Shown piece by piece: positions 22,932 to 30,569 of a stretch of 30,569 bases of DNA. Positions within the stretch are counted from its first letter, which is position 1; every line of letters starts with the position of its first letter. The DNA comes from Methylococcaceae bacterium UBA662 (GTDB taxonomy: Bacteria; Pseudomonadota; Gammaproteobacteria; Methylococcales; Methylomonadaceae): positions 1-30,569 of the forward strand of contig DBNW01000054.1 in the NCBI GenBank assembly GCA_002299425.1, written 5' to 3'. The position numbers and the translations under genes were made by a program. Below the pieces are notes generated by a model. It was not told the DNA's origin, did no database searches, and saw only the letters and a program-made list of their open reading frames with translations.

Positions 22932-23969
22932 TTACATGAACAGGTCTTTGTTGACGGCCCGGGTTATGGCGGTTTTGGCGGCGACAATTTTCGCATCGAC
23001 CAATTCTTTGAGGTTTTGGTCTAGGGTTTGCATCCCGTCTTTTCTTCCGGTTTGGATGGCCGAGTACATTTGCGCCACTTTAGCTTCCCGGATCAGGTTG
23101 CGGATGGCGGCGGTGCCGACCATGATTTCATGGGCCGCTACCCGTCCGCCACCGACTCTTTTTAGTAGCGTTTGCGATATAACCGCTTGCAGCGATTCCG
23201 ACAACATGGCGCGGATCATGTCTTTTTCAGCGGCCGGAAACACGTCGATAATACGGTCTATGGTTTTGGCCGCCGAGGTGGTGTGCAAGGTGCCGAACAC
23301 CAAATGACCGGTTTCGGCAGCGGTCAGGGCCAGGCGGATGGTTTCCAAATCGCGCATCTCGCCCACCAGGATAATGTCCGGGTCTTCCCGCAGTGCAGAA
23401 CGCAGGGCCTCGTTAAAACCGTGGGTGTCGCGGTGGACTTCGCGTTGGTTGATCAGGCATTTTTGGCTCTCATGGACAAATTCAATTGGGTCTTCAATGG
23501 TCAGGATGTGAGCGAACTCGTTGTTGTTGATGAAGTCGATCATGGCCGCTAGGGTAGTAGACTTGCCCGAGCCGGTAGGGCCGGTCACTAAGACCAGACC
23601 GCGCGGTTTTTTGCACAGTTCCTCGAAAAACTTGGGGGCTTTTAAATCTTCTAAGGTCAAAACTTTTGATGGAATAGTCCGAAACACGCCGGCGGCCCCG
23701 CGCTCCTGGTTGAAAGCGTTCACCCGAAACCGAGCTACGCCGGGCAGTTCAAAAGAAAAATCGGTTTCTAAAAATTCCTCGTAATCGCGGCGCTGCTTGT
23801 CGTTCATGATGTCGTAAATCAGCGCGTGGACTTCTTTATGCGCCAAGGCCGCCACGTTAATGCGGCGGATGTCGCCGTCCACCCGTATCATCGGCGGCAA
23901 GCCAGCCGACAAGTGTAAATCTGAGGCTTTGTTTTTAACGGAAAAAGCCAACAATTCGGTAATGTCCAT
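22932..23969 (-). CDS. pilT: Type IV pilus retraction ATPase PilT
   Basis: 345 residues, normal for PilT. Walker A GPTGSGKST (130-138), Walker B region IILVGEMRDLETI, His-box TGHLVFGTLHTTSAAKTI, and the C-terminal AIRNLIREAKVAQMYSAIQTG motif diagnostic of PilT. The hexameric cytoplasmic motor depolymerises type IV pili for twitching and DNA uptake. It is divergent from yggS, a widely conserved neighbour, and forms an operon with pilU. Confidence 0.96.
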   Translation of the reverse strand: MDITELLAFSVKNKASDLHLSAGLPPMIRVDGDIRRINVAALAHKEVHALIYDIMNDKQRRDYEEFLETDFSFELPGVARFRVNAFNQERGAAGVFRTIPSKVLTLEDLKAPKFFEELCKKPRGLVLVTGPTGSGKSTTLAAMIDFINNNEFAHILTIEDPIEFVHESQKCLINQREVHRDTHGFNEALRSALREDPDIILVGEMRDLETIRLALTAAETGHLVFGTLHTTSAAKTIDRIIDVFPAAEKDMIRAMLSESLQAVISQTLLKRVGGGRVAAHEIMVGTAAIRNLIREAKVAQMYSAIQTGRKDGMQTLDQNLKELVDAKIVAAKTAITRAVNKDLFM

Positions 23970-24108
23970 AATAATTCCCTAGTGACGTTTTGCGGTGAGT
24001 GCCTACCGGTTTGGCCCGCCAACAGCGGCGAGCCGTAAGCCTTGAATAAAGTAGACTACTCTGCGCCCTTTACTTTAAAATTTTGAGGCTATTTTTTTAG
24101 GTTCGGTT

Positions 24109-24156
24109 AGGCTTAATACACCGTTACGCTAAGGCTTAAAATGCACCGCTTACGCT
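24109..24156. repeat. Tandem imperfect direct repeat upstream of yggS
   Basis: AGGCTTAATACACCGTTACGCT (24109-24130) is followed one base later by a near copy with three extra bases (24132-24156). It ends 18 bases before the yggS ATG, inside the pilT/yggS divergent promoter region. Confidence 0.7.
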
Positions 24157-24174
24157 GAAACCGCAACCCTTACC

Positions 24175-24849
24175 ATGATTAAAGCCAATTTAAACCGCGT
24201 TCGCCAACAAATCCTTCGGCTTGAACAAGCCGCTCAGCGTCAGCCCGGATCGGTGGTGTTGCTGGCGGTCAGCAAAACCCAGTCGGCCAGTGCCATTGCC
24301 GAGGCTTATCAGGCCGGGCAACGCCATTTTGGGGAAAACTATGTGCAAGAGGCCATTGCCAAACAGCGGGAGCTGGCGGCGTTTGCTATCACTTGGCATT
24401 TTATTGGCCCTATCCAATCCAACAAAACCCGCCTGATTGCAGAAAATTTTTCCTGGGTGCACAGTGTCGACAGCCTAAAAATTGCCCACCGCTTGAGCGC
24501 ACAACGCCCTAGGCACCTGCCGCCGCTGCAGGTCTGTTTGCAAGTGAATGTCAGCGAAGAAGCCAGCAAATCCGGGATACTGTTGGACGCTTTGCGCCAT
24601 CATTGTGAACAGCTGCTCGGCCTGCCCGGCATTGTTTTGCGGGGGGTGATGGCGATACCGGTTCCGGCTACGGATTTGGCCAAACAGCGTGAGCCTTACC
24701 AGAAGCTCCATGCAGCCGTTGCAGGGTTGCGGCTGCATAAGCCTCTGGACACGTTTTCCTACGGCATGAGCGGCGATCTGGAAGCCGCCATTTTGGAAGG
24801 CGCGACCACAGTCCGGGTGGGTACCGCCCTATTTGGACCTAGAGGCTAA
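24175..24849 (+). CDS. yggS: YggS family pyridoxal phosphate homeostasis protein (PLPBP)
   Basis: 224 residues. The PLP-binding Lys34 lies in LLAVSKTQ. Other family marks are FGENYVQEA, HFIGPIQSNK, VNVSEEASKSG, and SYGMSGDLEAAILEGATTVRVGTALFG at the C-terminus. The protein binds PLP without known catalysis and buffers PLP supply and amino-acid pools. Adjacent divergent pilT is the classical context. The ribosome binding site is weak. Confidence 0.95.
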   Translation: MIKANLNRVRQQILRLEQAAQRQPGSVVLLAVSKTQSASAIAEAYQAGQRHFGENYVQEAIAKQRELAAFAITWHFIGPIQSNKTRLIAENFSWVHSVDSLKIAHRLSAQRPRHLPPLQVCLQVNVSEEASKSGILLDALRHHCEQLLGLPGIVLRGVMAIPVPATDLAKQREPYQKLHAAVAGLRLHKPLDTFSYGMSGDLEAAILEGATTVRVGTALFGPRG

Positions 24850-25047
24850 CTGCCTTGACCGTTTGTCTCGGTAAAAAAATTTTCAGCGGTTTTGAAACTG
24901 AGCTTCCCCCGAACATTCGTCTGCCAAGGGTGGCCTAAAATTAGCGTTACTAGAAAACGGCCGCCTTCGACCCTCGGCTACCGGTCGCCCGTTCAGTTTC
25001 TGGAAAACTGAATCAGAGAGCAACATCAGGAAAAACCGGTAGCATGA

Positions 25048-25388
25048 AACCCACTCTTTGGCAGAGAACGGCAACAGGAAGCCAAAAACATCAATATCAC
25101 GATTACACGATTAAAAGCGTGGACTAGAAAGGAACTGAACGATTGTACTGATAGCCCGTCTGGGCGAGCTGTCTCGCAGTGAAGAGCTTCAAGCCAAACT
25201 GTGCAAGATCGCCCCGAGATGTAGACCGCTTCTGGCTGGCGATTGGGCTAGTCGATGAACACAATCATGCAGACGGCCCCTATTATTTGCAGAACCCATT
25301 TACGCAAGAACCGGATTTTGGCATTGCCAGTGTCAATTATGACCTCAAGGATTTGCTTTCGCGTGCTACTCGGTATTATTTGCAATAA
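25048..25388 (+). pseudogene. Frameshifted relic of an unrecognised gene
   Basis: Protein-like sequence runs through all three plus-strand frames in order: NPLFGRERQQEAKNINITIT and on to WTRKELND (25048 to about 25145), then TIVLIARLGELSRSEELQAK (about 25138 to 25215), then RDVDRFWLAIGLVDEHNHAD (about 25216 onward), which continues to a stop at 25388. No single frame covers it and there is no good start, so it looks like a decayed gene of roughly 110 codons. I do not recognise the family. The rest of the 591-base gap after yggS (24850-25047) shows only a small hairpin, TTCAGTTT (24992-24999) / AAACTGAA (25005-25012). Confidence 0.45.
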
Positions 25389-25440
25389 AAGTAAGCTGGC
25401 ATTACAGTAAGGATGCTTTACATAACTCACGGAGAGCGGC

Positions 25441-25671
25441 ATGTCTCAGTTAGCAAAAATCAGCAGTAAAGGCCAGGTGACTGTTCCAGTCGATGTCCGA
25501 AAAAAACTCCATTTGCAAACAGGCGACACCATCGTCTGGGAAACCAGCGATGATGGCCGCATCTGGGTGCGTCGCATTGAACCTTTAGATATCGATTATC
25601 TCAGCGCCGTCAGCGGTACCCTGTCAGAATGGAACAGCGAAGCAGACGATGCGGCCTATCGTGATTTATAA
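25441..25671 (+). CDS. AbrB/MazE/SpoVT-family antitoxin
   Basis: 76 residues. The swapped-hairpin DNA-binding domain is clear: LAKISSKGQVTVPVDVRKKL followed by LQTGDTIVWE. The C-terminal tail (about 50-76, acidic, ending DDAAYRDL) would bind the toxin. GGAGAG lies 6 bases upstream of the ATG. It overlaps the MazF/PemK-type toxin gene by 23 bases, a typical coupled toxin-antitoxin module, and would repress its own promoter. Confidence 0.88.
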   Translation: MSQLAKISSKGQVTVPVDVRKKLHLQTGDTIVWETSDDGRIWVRRIEPLDIDYLSAVSGTLSEWNSEADDAAYRDL

Positions 25672-25999
25672 GCGTTATGCGGTTGTCAAAATCCCCTTTC
25701 CCTTCACCAACCGACAAGCCACCAAAAACCGTCCTGCCTTGGTGTTATCAGATGAAAACACCTTCAATGCCATGATCGGCCATACGGTCATGGCGATGAT
25801 TACCAGCGCCAAGCATTCGGATTGGCCGCTTGACACCGTCATCCAAGATCTAGACGCTATCGGTCTGAACGCACCGTCCAAAATCCGTTTTAAGTTATTT
25901 ACCTTGGATAATCGGCTGATTTTGGGACATTTGGGCCAACTGACACCGAGGGATCAGGACGCATTCGAAGCGCATCTGAAGCAGCTTTTATCTCTATAA
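25649..25999 (+). CDS. MazF/PemK-family toxin
   Basis: 116 residues. The PemK/MazF core is visible: AVVKIPFPFTNRQATKNRPALVLSD near the N-terminus, then MAMITSAKHSDWPLDT and a C-terminal helix AFEAHLKQLL. Family members are ribosome-independent mRNA interferases. The ATG at 25649 lies within the antitoxin gene; a GTG at 25661 is an alternative start. The gene is intact, so the module may be active, in contrast to the decayed sequences on both sides. Confidence 0.82.
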   Translation: MRPIVIYKRYAVVKIPFPFTNRQATKNRPALVLSDENTFNAMIGHTVMAMITSAKHSDWPLDTVIQDLDAIGLNAPSKIRFKLFTLDNRLILGHLGQLTPRDQDAFEAHLKQLLSL

Positions 26000-26040
26000 C
26001 TATTGCCAAACCAAGAAATAACCCTGAATGAGCACATAAA

Positions 26041-26328
26041 GTGCCCAAAAAGTTGAATGAATTGAATGAAGCCGATCTACCGCCTTCAACGCGAACTAAC
26101 GGCAGCAGTTTTGTTGAATTCTGGCAATCAATCCCACCGATTGAATCATCAAAAACACCGCTCGATGACAGCCAAGCCGACGTGCTGTTGGCGGAAACGG
26201 CGGGGGCTTGGGGAAAACGCTCTTTGGATGAAATCGGGGCGATGATCGCCGAGCAACGTCGCCAAGATTGGCGAGAAGAAGAAATCATGTGTCTGGTTTA
26301 CGACAGCGGAGTTTTATGCCCCCCATAA
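26041..26328 (+). CDS. VapB-like antitoxin frame running into a truncated PIN-toxin start
   Basis: 95 codons from a GTG. Residues 1-82 look like a small antitoxin of a PIN-domain module (SQADVLLAETAGAWGKRSLDEIGAMIAEQRRQDW). From residue 83 the same frame reads MCLVYDSGVL and then stops after three codons. That decapeptide resembles the first strand of VapC/PIN toxins, with the catalytic Asp. No further PIN sequence is found downstream, so the toxin is deleted. The antitoxin stop seems lost or replaced, making a short fusion. Family assignment is by resemblance only. Confidence 0.4.
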   Translation: MPKKLNELNEADLPPSTRTNGSSFVEFWQSIPPIESSKTPLDDSQADVLLAETAGAWGKRSLDEIGAMIAEQRRQDWREEEIMCLVYDSGVLCPP

Positions 26329-26424
26329 AAAGGGGTAATGGTAAAAATCAAGTGATAAATTCAAATTAAAACCGGTTGCCGCGCGTTCCCGGCGTTCCTC
26401 ACTGTTTGCCAACCTAGCCTGGCT

Positions 26425-27096
26425 TCAGTTGCACAAACTCTCACAGGGTACGCCGTCCCGGTTGCGATCCAGACGCAGCAAGCCGCACTGCTTTAGGTAT
26501 TGTTTGGCTTCTGCGCACGAAGTCATCTCCTTGCAATAACGCTTTCTGCCACAAGAGGGACGAGGCGCGTTAAGTGCCCGGTGCGCGGTTTTTTTGGCTT
26601 TATTACCCCGGCGTCCGTATTGCCACGGCGGGGTAGGATTGCGTTCTGCCCACAACCCACGCCTGTCTCGCCGGGCGGATTCTTCAATCTGTAGCAAGGT
26701 TGAGTCGTGCAGGTATTGCCGGTACGCCCAGGCCATGCCCAACCGGAGTTGTTCTCGGCTGGCATCAAGAGCACCCACCCAGACCGTGCCGACTAGACGG
26801 CCATACCGATCCTTATCCTCTTGCACAACCCTAACTTTTTTATTGAAAAGCAGACCCGACAAGGTGTGCTTAGCTTGCTGACCAAAAGCCTGGCCCAGTT
26901 CAGGGGCGTCAATTTGCGCCAAGCGGACTTTGATCGATTCCCGGCCCCGCGTGAGCAAGGTCAGCGTATCGCCATCGTGCACGGCGACGACTTGGCCCTC
27001 AATGGATTTTGCCGCCGCAAAATTGACCAAACCGAAAAGCATTCCTAGCAGCAGCCACGCGGTATAGCCTAGGTTTGCTATTTTTGCATTGGCCAT
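26425..27096 (-). CDS. Secreted thermonuclease-family (SNase-like) nuclease with C-terminal Excalibur calcium-binding motif
   Basis: 223 residues from ATG 27096; the frame stays open 32 codons upstream, but only this start gives a signal peptide (MANAKIANLGYTAWLLLGMLFGLVNFAAA). The SNase domain has the expected catalytic Arg in KVRLAQIDAPE, the Glu in the same block, and the second Arg in DRYGRLVG. The C-terminus (CKEMTSCAEAKQYLKQCG then LDRNRDGVPCE) is an Excalibur domain with the DxNxDGxxCE calcium-loop pattern. It is likely a periplasmic or secreted calcium-dependent nuclease. It is divergent from serS. Confidence 0.88.
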   Translation of the reverse strand: MANAKIANLGYTAWLLLGMLFGLVNFAAAKSIEGQVVAVHDGDTLTLLTRGRESIKVRLAQIDAPELGQAFGQQAKHTLSGLLFNKKVRVVQEDKDRYGRLVGTVWVGALDASREQLRLGMAWAYRQYLHDSTLLQIEESARRDRRGLWAERNPTPPWQYGRRGNKAKKTAHRALNAPRPSCGRKRYCKEMTSCAEAKQYLKQCGLLRLDRNRDGVPCESLCN

Positions 27097-27226
27097 TTTA
27101 AGGTCGCCTGTCTGTCGTATGGTTGAAGTTCGTACCCGCCCTAAGCCAAACGGGCCGGCCTTTTGCCTTGATTGCCGGGTTGGCTGTATCATGTGGCCTG
27201 AACATTTTTTATTTTTTCAGGTAGCC

Positions 27227-28498
27227 ATGCTAGACCCCCGCCTATTTAGAACCGAACTCGATAGTATCGCCGCCCAACTGGGCCGTCGCGGCTTCATGGT
27301 TGATACCGCCGCCTATGCCAGTTTAGAAGCCCGGCGCAAAACCATTCAAGTTAAAACCCAAGACCTGCAAAACGAGCGCAACAGCCGCTCCAAAGCCATT
27401 GGCCAGGCCAAGGCCCAAGGCGAGGACAGTGCACCGTTACTGGCACAGGTGCAGCATTTAGGCGAGGCCTTGAAAGCCGCCGAAGCCGAACTGGCAGACA
27501 TCCAAACCGCCTTGAACGCGTTGATGGAAGGCATTCCCAACATCCTCGACGCAGCGGTGCCAGACGGCAAAGACGAAACCGCCAATATCGAAATGCACCG
27601 CTGGGGCGAGCGGCCGGCATTCGGTTTTACCGCGAAAGACCATGTCGATTTAGGTGCAAAACTAGGCATGAATTTTGAGCTGGGCGCGAAAATCGCCGGC
27701 AGCCGCTTTGTCGTGTTAACAGGCGTGTTAGCGCGCCTGCAACGGGCCTTAATCCAATTCATGCTCGACACCCACACCGAACAACACGGCTACTGCGAGA
27801 CCTATGTGCCGTTCTTGGTTAATGCCGAGAGCCTGTACGGCACCGGGCAATTGCCGAAATTTGAGGCCGATTTGTTCAAAACCCTCGCTGACCCGCCATT
27901 GTACTTGATTCCAACCGCCGAAGTGCCGGTCACTAACAGGGTCCGCGATGTGATTGTCGATGCCCAAGACCTGCCGCTGAAATTCGTCTGCCACAGCCCG
28001 TGCTTTCGCAGCGAGGCAGGCGCGTATGGGCGCGACGTGCGCGGCATGATCCGCCAGCACCAGTTTGAAAAAGTCGAGATCGTGCAAATTGTCCGACCAA
28101 AAGATTCCGCGCAGGCGCACGAGGCATTGACCCGCGACGCCGAAACTATTTTAGAAAAATTGGCATTGCCGTACCGCCGGATGCTGCTGTGTGCCGGCGA
28201 TACCGGTTTTTCATCCAGCAAAACCTACGATTTAGAAGTTTGGCTGCCCGGCCAAAATACCTACCGGGAGATTTCATCTTGCAGCAATTTCAAAGACTTT
28301 CAAGCCCGTCGCCTGCAAGCCCGCTGGCGCAACCCGGAAACCGGCAAGCCGGAACTGCTGCATACCCTGAACGGCTCCGGTCTGGCCGTCGGCAGGACAC
28401 TGATCGCCATTTTAGAAAACTATCAAAATGCCGACGGCCGTATCCGTATCCCGGCTGCCTTAAAACCGTATCTAAGCGGTTTGGATGTTATCGGGTAG
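27227..28498 (+). CDS. serS: Seryl-tRNA synthetase
   Basis: 423 residues from ATG 27227 (MLDPRLFRTEL), the standard SerRS start and length; the frame is open further upstream but that part is not conserved-looking. A long N-terminal coiled coil (about 30-105) binds tRNA-Ser. Class II motif 2 appears as CFRSEAGAYGRDVRGMIRQHQFEKVEIV and motif 3 as NGSGLAVGRTLIAILENYQ. It charges tRNA-Ser and tRNA-Sec with serine in the cytoplasm. It is followed 37 bases later by the Sel1-repeat gene. Confidence 0.97.
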   Translation: MLDPRLFRTELDSIAAQLGRRGFMVDTAAYASLEARRKTIQVKTQDLQNERNSRSKAIGQAKAQGEDSAPLLAQVQHLGEALKAAEAELADIQTALNALMEGIPNILDAAVPDGKDETANIEMHRWGERPAFGFTAKDHVDLGAKLGMNFELGAKIAGSRFVVLTGVLARLQRALIQFMLDTHTEQHGYCETYVPFLVNAESLYGTGQLPKFEADLFKTLADPPLYLIPTAEVPVTNRVRDVIVDAQDLPLKFVCHSPCFRSEAGAYGRDVRGMIRQHQFEKVEIVQIVRPKDSAQAHEALTRDAETILEKLALPYRRMLLCAGDTGFSSSKTYDLEVWLPGQNTYREISSCSNFKDFQARRLQARWRNPETGKPELLHTLNGSGLAVGRTLIAILENYQNADGRIRIPAALKPYLSGLDVIG

Positions 28499-28535
28499 CC
28501 AAAAAAGCCATTTCACCCATCACGAGAAGTTCGCC

Positions 28536-29012
28536 ATGACCAACCCAACAAAAATAACAAAAAATCTAATGCTGCTGGCGTTCTTGGCAATGCCCATGCT
28601 GACAAATGCTGAAGAATCCCCGGTTGCAAGCCTTGTGCTGCAAGCAGCCGGACAAGGCGATGTTAAATCACAAGCTAAACTTGGTGCGATGTACCTGTTA
28701 GGCCAAGGCCTAGAAAAAGACGAGCAAAAAGCCGCCGCATGGTTTTTGAAAGCCGCACAACAAGGTCATCTGCAGTCGCAAGCCATCGTAGCGGCCCTTT
28801 ATGACAGCGGCCGGGGTTTTAGCAACGATGTGAAAGCGGCTACCCAGTGGTATGAGAAAGCCGCCGCCCAAGGCCATGCCCCATCCCTGGCTATCTTGGG
28901 CAAAAATGCGGTCGCGAAGGGCGGCGTGGCATTTAGCTACCAGTCCATGCGCTTGCGGGCCAGCCAGCAAATTCCCGAAGAATACGCCAAACAACTGTTA
29001 CTCAGCCGATAA
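28536..29012 (+). CDS. Sel1-repeat (TPR-like) exported protein
   Basis: 158 residues from ATG 28536. Signal peptide (MTNPTKITKNLMLLAFLAMPMLTNA) then two to three Sel1-like repeats: GDVKSQAKLGAMYLLGQGLE with KDEQKAAAWFLKAAQQG, and LQSQAIVAALYDSGRGFSND with VKAATQWYEKAAAQG. Such periplasmic scaffold proteins mediate protein contacts; the specific role is unknown. It is packed between serS and gltX (6 bases before gltX), suggesting co-transcription. A start at 28485 would overlap serS and hide the signal peptide. Confidence 0.82.
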   Translation: MTNPTKITKNLMLLAFLAMPMLTNAEESPVASLVLQAAGQGDVKSQAKLGAMYLLGQGLEKDEQKAAAWFLKAAQQGHLQSQAIVAALYDSGRGFSNDVKAATQWYEKAAAQGHAPSLAILGKNAVAKGGVAFSYQSMRLRASQQIPEEYAKQLLLSR

Positions 29013-29018
29013 GCCACC

Positions 29019-30419
29019 ATGACCACCACCCGTTTCGCCCCCAGTCCCACCGGCTACCTGCATGTCGGTGGTGCCCGCACCGCGCTGTTTTCTTGGCTGT
29101 ACGCCCGCAAGCACGGCGGCAACTTTATTTTACGAATTGAAGACACCGATTTAGAGCGCTCCACGCAAGCATCGGTGAACGCCATTTTGGAAGGCATGAC
29201 CTGGCTGGGCTTAGATTACGACCAAGGCCCGTTTTACCAAAGCCACCGTTTTGACCGCTACCACGCCGTCATCCGGCAATTGCTCGACCAAGGCGATGCC
29301 TATTACTGCTATTGCAGCAAAGAAGCATTGGAACAACTGCGTAACGAGCAAATGGCGAACAAAGAAAAACCGCGTTATGACGGGCGTTGTCGGGATTCCG
29401 GGCCCTTGCAAGAAGGCCGTGCGGCAGTGGTGCGTTTTAAGAATCCGACTGACGGCGTAGTGGTCATCCCCGACTTGGTCAAAGGCAACATCAGCGTTGC
29501 CAACAAGGAGCTGGACGATCTGATTATCGCCCGCGCCGACGGCACGCCGACCTACAACCTGACCGTGGTGGTCGATGACATGGACATGGGCGTCACCCAC
29601 GTCATCCGGGGCGACGACCATATCAACAACACACCACGGCAAATGAACATCCTGAAGGCACTGGGCGCACCGATACCCCATTACGCCCATCTGCCCATGA
29701 TTTTGGGTGCTGACGGCACCCGGTTATCGAAACGACACGGCGCAGTCAGCGTCATGCAGTTCCGCGATGAGGGCTATTTGCCGGAAGCCTTGCTGAATTA
29801 CCTGGTGCGCTTAGGCTGGTCGCACGGCGACCAAGAAATTTTTTCAGTCGATGAAATGGTCAGTTACTTTGATTTAGCAAACGTCAATGCGTCCGCCTCG
29901 GCGTTCAACAAAGACAAGCTGCTGTGGCTGAACCACCAGTACCTCATGACCGGCAACCCGCACCACATCGCCCGGCATTTGAGTTGGCATGTGGGGCAAC
30001 TGGGCATAGACCCGACCACAGGCCCGGAATTGGCCGATGTGGTAGTGGCGTTCCGTGAACGCTGCAAAACCCTAGTGGAAATGGCCACTGCCTGCCGATA
30101 TTTTTATCAAGATTTTGCCCACTACGACGAAAAATCGGTAAAAAAGCATTTCAACCCGGAAGCAGCGGAAATCTTAAGCCATCTGCAGGGGCGGTTCGAA
30201 GCTGTGCCGAATTGGGCCGGCGAAACCGCGCACCAAAGCGTCGTCGAGCTTGCCGAAACCTTAGGCTTGGCTATGGGCAAAGTCGCCCAACCGTTGCGGG
30301 TTGCTGTCTGTGGCACGGCCGTCTCCCCCGGTATTGATGTCACCTTAGCGTTGTTGGGCCAGGAAAAAACGCTGGCGCGTATTCGGCGAGCACTGGCCAC
30401 CATTAAAGACATGCATTAA
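29019..30419 (+). CDS. gltX: Glutamyl-tRNA synthetase
   Basis: 466 residues, near the usual 470. Class I signatures are HVGG (His15, in FAPSPTGYLHVGGARTALF) and KMSKS-like LSKRH in GTRLSKRHGAVSV. The zinc-binding region CYCSKE is followed by a Cys in DGRCRDSG. It charges tRNA-Glu and supplies tetrapyrrole synthesis. The tRNA-Ala gene 49 bases downstream with its own promoter is a familiar gammaproteobacterial arrangement. Confidence 0.97.
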   Translation: MTTTRFAPSPTGYLHVGGARTALFSWLYARKHGGNFILRIEDTDLERSTQASVNAILEGMTWLGLDYDQGPFYQSHRFDRYHAVIRQLLDQGDAYYCYCSKEALEQLRNEQMANKEKPRYDGRCRDSGPLQEGRAAVVRFKNPTDGVVVIPDLVKGNISVANKELDDLIIARADGTPTYNLTVVVDDMDMGVTHVIRGDDHINNTPRQMNILKALGAPIPHYAHLPMILGADGTRLSKRHGAVSVMQFRDEGYLPEALLNYLVRLGWSHGDQEIFSVDEMVSYFDLANVNASASAFNKDKLLWLNHQYLMTGNPHHIARHLSWHVGQLGIDPTTGPELADVVVAFRERCKTLVEMATACRYFYQDFAHYDEKSVKKHFNPEAAEILSHLQGRFEAVPNWAGETAHQSVVELAETLGLAMGKVAQPLRVAVCGTAVSPGIDVTLALLGQEKTLARIRRALATIKDMH

Positions 30420-30426
30420 AAAAAAC

Positions 30427-30454
30427 TGGACAAGCCCTGCAAATGCTGTACAAT
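30427..30454 (+). promoter_or_regulatory. Promoter of tRNA-Ala
   Basis: TGGACA (30427-30432, five of six to the -35 consensus), 16-base spacer, TACAAT (30449-30454, five of six to the -10 consensus), then a GC-rich GCCGG discriminator as in stringently controlled stable-RNA promoters. Distance to the mature tRNA is about 14 bases. Confidence 0.65.
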
Positions 30455-30468
30455 GCCGGTTCTTTATC

Positions 30469-30544
<76 letters not shown>

Positions 30545-30569
30545 ATAGCAGTTCCAACAATCAGCTAGT

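Overview
The window looks like the chromosome of a gammaproteobacterial methanotroph (order Methylococcales). The main reason is a complete calcium-type methanol dehydrogenase operon, mxaFJGIR-S-A-C-K-L, preceded by its MxaY/MxaB-type regulators and MxaD. The flanking genes (pilT-pilU next to yggS, and gltX next to a tRNA-Ala) are typical gammaproteobacterial arrangements. The genus assignment is inference from remembered gene content; no search was run.

Layout. Positions 1-3193 (minus strand): the end of a capsule export operon, with a KpsM-like permease, a KpsT-like ATPase and a KpsD/CtrA-like outer-membrane protein cut by the window edge. Positions 3320-6060 (minus): two tandem tonB genes followed by exbB and exbD. 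They are preceded by a sigma70-like promoter whose -35 box lies under a Fur-box-like sequence. Positions 6667-8491 (plus): a GAP/Sap-family membrane protein and a protein strikingly like arginine:glycine amidinotransferase. Positions 8577-11230: an MxaY-like histidine kinase, MxaD, and a convergent MxaB-like response regulator. Positions 11547-21681 (plus): the methanol oxidation operon. Positions 21783-23969 (minus): pilT-pilU. Positions 24175-24849: yggS. Positions 24850-26420: a small accessory patch with a frameshifted relic, an AbrB/MazF-type toxin-antitoxin pair and a VapBC-like remnant. Positions 26425-30544: a secreted SNase-Excalibur nuclease, serS, a Sel1-repeat protein, gltX and tRNA-Ala(GGC).

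How the genes work together. MxaF and MxaI form the periplasmic PQQ methanol dehydrogenase, MxaG is its cytochrome cL electron acceptor, and MxaJ and MxaD assist in the periplasm. MxaR (MoxR AAA+), MxaS (DUF58), MxaA, MxaC and MxaL (both von Willebrand A) and MxaK are the maturation machinery thought to insert calcium. MxaF has Ala where lanthanide-dependent XoxF enzymes have an extra Asp, so it is the calcium enzyme. The MxaY/MxaB pair is the type of regulator implicated in the lanthanide switch.

The most notable observations are: a 321-bp MITE-like element with 13-bp perfect terminal inverted repeats and 9-bp direct repeats inserted inside the mxa operon; strong hairpins at operon junctions; a eukaryote-like amidinotransferase paired with a putative exporter; twin tonB genes sharing a 97%-identical 100-bp block; and an Asn in place of the Walker B Asp of MxaR.
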